Shown: positions 62,224-64,000 of the stretch, one piece after another
Numbering within the stretch: position 1 is the stretch's first letter
Layout: each line of letters starts with the position of its first letter
Assembly (NCBI RefSeq): GCF_040760075.1
Contig: NZ_CP142884.1
Coordinates: forward strand, 2,356,001 to 2,420,000
Length of the DNA stretch: 64,000 nucleotides
Reading direction: 5' to 3'
From: Sphingobacterium sp. R2
GTDB lineage: Bacteria; Bacteroidota; Bacteroidia; Sphingobacteriales; Sphingobacteriaceae
Translations under genes and position numbers: made by a program
Notes under the pieces: generated by a model
What the model was told of the DNA's origin: nothing
Seen by the model: only the letters and a program-made list of their open reading frames with translations
Database searches by the model: none

Positions 62224-64000
62224 ATGAGCGAAGAAAATAAAAATGCATCCACCTATTCCGCCGATAATATCCAGGTATTAGAGGGTTTAGAGGCGGTTCG
62301 TAAGCGTCCATCCATGTATATTGGTGATACCGGTGTAAAAGGGCTACACCATTTGGTATACGAGGTAGTTGACAATTCAATCGATGAAGCTGTTGCAGGA
62401 TATTGTACAGACATTTTTGTAACTATCCATAAAGATAATTCGATTTCTGTTCGGGATAACGGTCGTGGTATTCCTACAGGAATCAACAAAAAGGAAAATA
62501 AATCTGCCTTAGAGCTTGTAATGACAGTATTGCATGCTGGGGGTAAGTTTGATAAAGATACATATAAGGTTTCTGGCGGTTTGCATGGTGTAGGTGTGTC
62601 CTGTGTAAATGCATTATCTACTCTTCTGAAGGCCGAGGTTCATCGTGACGGGAAGGTTTTTCAGCAGGAATATCAAATTGGTAAGCCTTTGTATGATGTG
62701 AAAGAAGTTGGGGTATCTGATAAGACTGGTACAATTGTAACATTTCATCCAGACCCTACGATTTTCACGCAGACTACGGTGTATAATTACGATACTTTGG
62801 CAAATCGTCTTCGTGAGCTTGCTTTTTTAAATAAAGGGGTGAGTTTGACGTTGAATGACGAACGTGAGACAAATGAGGACGGTTCTGAGAAAAAAGAAAC
62901 ATTCCATTCTGAGGGAGGTCTTAAGGAGTTTGTTAAATTTTTAGATGGAAACCGTCAGGCGTTGATTCCAGATCCAATCTATGTGGAAGGTATAAAGCAA
63001 GGTATTCCTGTCGAACTGGCTTTACAATATAATGATACGTATTCTGAAAATGTGCATTCTTATGTGAATAACATTAATACCATTGAAGGTGGGTCGCACG
63101 TTGCCGGTTTCCGTCGTGGTTTGACCCGTACATTGAAGGCTTACGCGGACAAGTCTGGTTTGCTTAAGAATTTGAAAGTTGAAATTACGGGTGATGACTT
63201 CCGTGAAGGATTGACGGCTGTAATTTCAGTGAAAGTTGCAGAACCTCAATTTGAAGGACAGACAAAAACTAAACTCGGTAATTCCGAGGTGATGGGGGCT
63301 GTAGATGTTGCTGTTGGTGAGATCTTAGGTGTTTATTTGGAAGAGAATCCACGTGAAGCAAAAGCTATCGTGCAAAAGGTTGTCATTGCAGCTCAAGCAC
63401 GTGCTGCGGCTCGTAAAGCCCGTGATTTGGTCCAACGTAAAACCGTAATGGGGGGCTCTGGACTTCCGGGTAAATTGGCCGACTGTCAAGACAACGATCC
63501 TACGAAATGTGAGATCTATTTTGTCGAGGGTGATTCTGCGGGTGGTACAGCTAAGTCTGGCCGTGATAGAAAACATCAGGCGATCATGCCTTTACGTGGT
63601 AAAATCTTAAACGTCGAAAAAGCGATGGAACATAAGATCTACGAAAATGAGGAGATCAAAAATATGTTTACTGCTTTGGGCGTGAGTGTAGGTACTGCCG
63701 AGGATGCTAAAGCACTGAATCTTGAAAAGCTACGTTATCACCGCATCATCATCATGACGGATGCCGATGTGGATGGATCCCACATTACAACATTAATCTT
63801 GACATTCTATTTCAGATATATGAAAGAATTGATCGAAAGAGGATATGTTTATATTGCAACGCCGCCGCTATATCTGGTCAAAAAAGGAAAAGAACATGAA
63901 TATGCTTGGAATGAAGATCAACGTATTAATGCTATTCAGCGTTTGAAGGGAGCTGGTAAAGAGGATAGTGTGCACGTACAGCGTTACAAAGGTCTTGGAG
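62224..64000 (+). CDS. gyrB: DNA gyrase subunit B, partial at its C-terminus
   Basis: ATP-dependent subunit of gyrase, which introduces negative supercoils. 592 complete codons are visible and the frame runs off the window. GHKL ATPase domain: LEAVRKRPSMYIGDTG, VVDNSIDEAVAGY, DNGRGIPTG, GGLHGVGVSCVNAL. Transducer: NNINTIEGGSHVAGFRRGL. TOPRIM: CEIYFVEGDSAGGTAKSGRD and IIIMTDADVDGSHI. ATG 62224 gives a usual N-terminus (MSEENKNASTYSADNIQVLEG). About 50-60 residues of the typical 650 are missing. Own promoter upstream. Confidence 0.97.
   Translation, partial: MSEENKNASTYSADNIQVLEGLEAVRKRPSMYIGDTGVKGLHHLVYEVVDNSIDEAVAGYCTDIFVTIHKDNSISVRDNGRGIPTGINKKENKSALELVMTVLHAGGKFDKDTYKVSGGLHGVGVSCVNALSTLLKAEVHRDGKVFQQEYQIGKPLYDVKEVGVSDKTGTIVTFHPDPTIFTQTTVYNYDTLANRLRELAFLNKGVSLTLNDERETNEDGSEKKETFHSEGGLKEFVKFLDGNRQALIPDPIYVEGIKQGIPVELALQYNDTYSENVHSYVNNINTIEGGSHVAGFRRGLTRTLKAYADKSGLLKNLKVEITGDDFREGLTAVISVKVAEPQFEGQTKTKLGNSEVMGAVDVAVGEILGVYLEENPREAKAIVQKVVIAAQARAAARKARDLVQRKTVMGGSGLPGKLADCQDNDPTKCEIYFVEGDSAGGTAKSGRDRKHQAIMPLRGKILNVEKAMEHKIYENEEIKNMFTALGVSVGTAEDAKALNLEKLRYHRIIIMTDADVDGSHITTLILTFYFRYMKELIERGYVYIATPPLYLVKKGKEHEYAWNEDQRINAIQRLKGAGKEDSVHVQRYKGLG

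Noticed and set aside
1..64000. CRISPR array, prophage or insertion sequence
   Set aside because: No regularly spaced direct repeats of CRISPR length, no transposase, integrase or phage structural motifs were seen in the translations.

Overview
The window reads as a chromosomal segment of a Bacteroidota bacterium, most likely a member of the Sphingobacteriaceae such as Sphingobacterium. This is an inference from protein style, not a database match. The supporting signs are a SusC/SusD pair, Bacteroidota-type promoters (TTG or TTTG, about 20 bp, TAnnTTTG) before tRNA-Leu, rpmH and gyrB, few Shine-Dalgarno sequences, a Bacteroidota-type dcw cluster without ddl or murB between murC and ftsQ, and a TonB with an internal N-terminal anchor. 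No phage, insertion sequence, CRISPR array or rRNA operon was seen.

Layout. 1-4.5 kb: a SusD-like lipoprotein (cut by the window edge) and its SusC receptor. 4.9-6.3 kb: a decayed stretch with a zinc-ribbon membrane protein broken by an in-frame TAA, an array of 11-bp repeats, and a frameshifted outer-membrane barrel remnant. 6.3-8.6 kb: a PadR / HAAS membrane protein / serine hydrolase operon with its own palindrome. 9.1-10.1 kb: two small proteins of unknown function. 10.3-24.9 kb: housekeeping and envelope genes (tex, tatA, a MATE exporter, a 2-oxoacid dehydrogenase E2, cinA, lptD, an amidase, an MCE/MlaD protein, an S9 peptidase). 25.1-26.6 kb: a three-gene operon of membrane protein, winged-helix regulator and Coq4-like protein, with the same 19-bp palindrome at two places. 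26.7-40 kb: tRNA-Leu(TAG), tig, tamB, tsaD, a lipoprotein, tonB, a DUF4890-like protein, lutB and aspS.

40.2-56.0 kb is the division and cell-wall cluster: mraZ-rsmH-ftsL-ftsI-murE-mraY-murD-ftsW-murG-murC-ftsQ-ftsA-ftsZ, all on the plus strand and tightly packed. It builds the UDP-MurNAc-peptide and lipid intermediates and the divisome that uses them. MraZ-type 10-bp boxes precede mraZ. A 12-mer (AAGTTTTCCACA) occurs upstream of mraZ and three times between ftsA and ftsZ.

56-64 kb: a TIM-barrel sugar isomerase-like gene, an orphan NarL-type response regulator, mscL, rpmH-rnpA-yidD-tsaB, corA, an OmpH-like lipoprotein and the first 592 codons of gyrB.

Most of the window is ordinary core genome. 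The points most worth a second look are the paired operators of the Coq4-like operon, the AAGTTTTCCACA sites in the dcw cluster, a 131-bp element with terminal inverted repeats at 22.6 kb, and the decayed 4.9-6.3 kb region.
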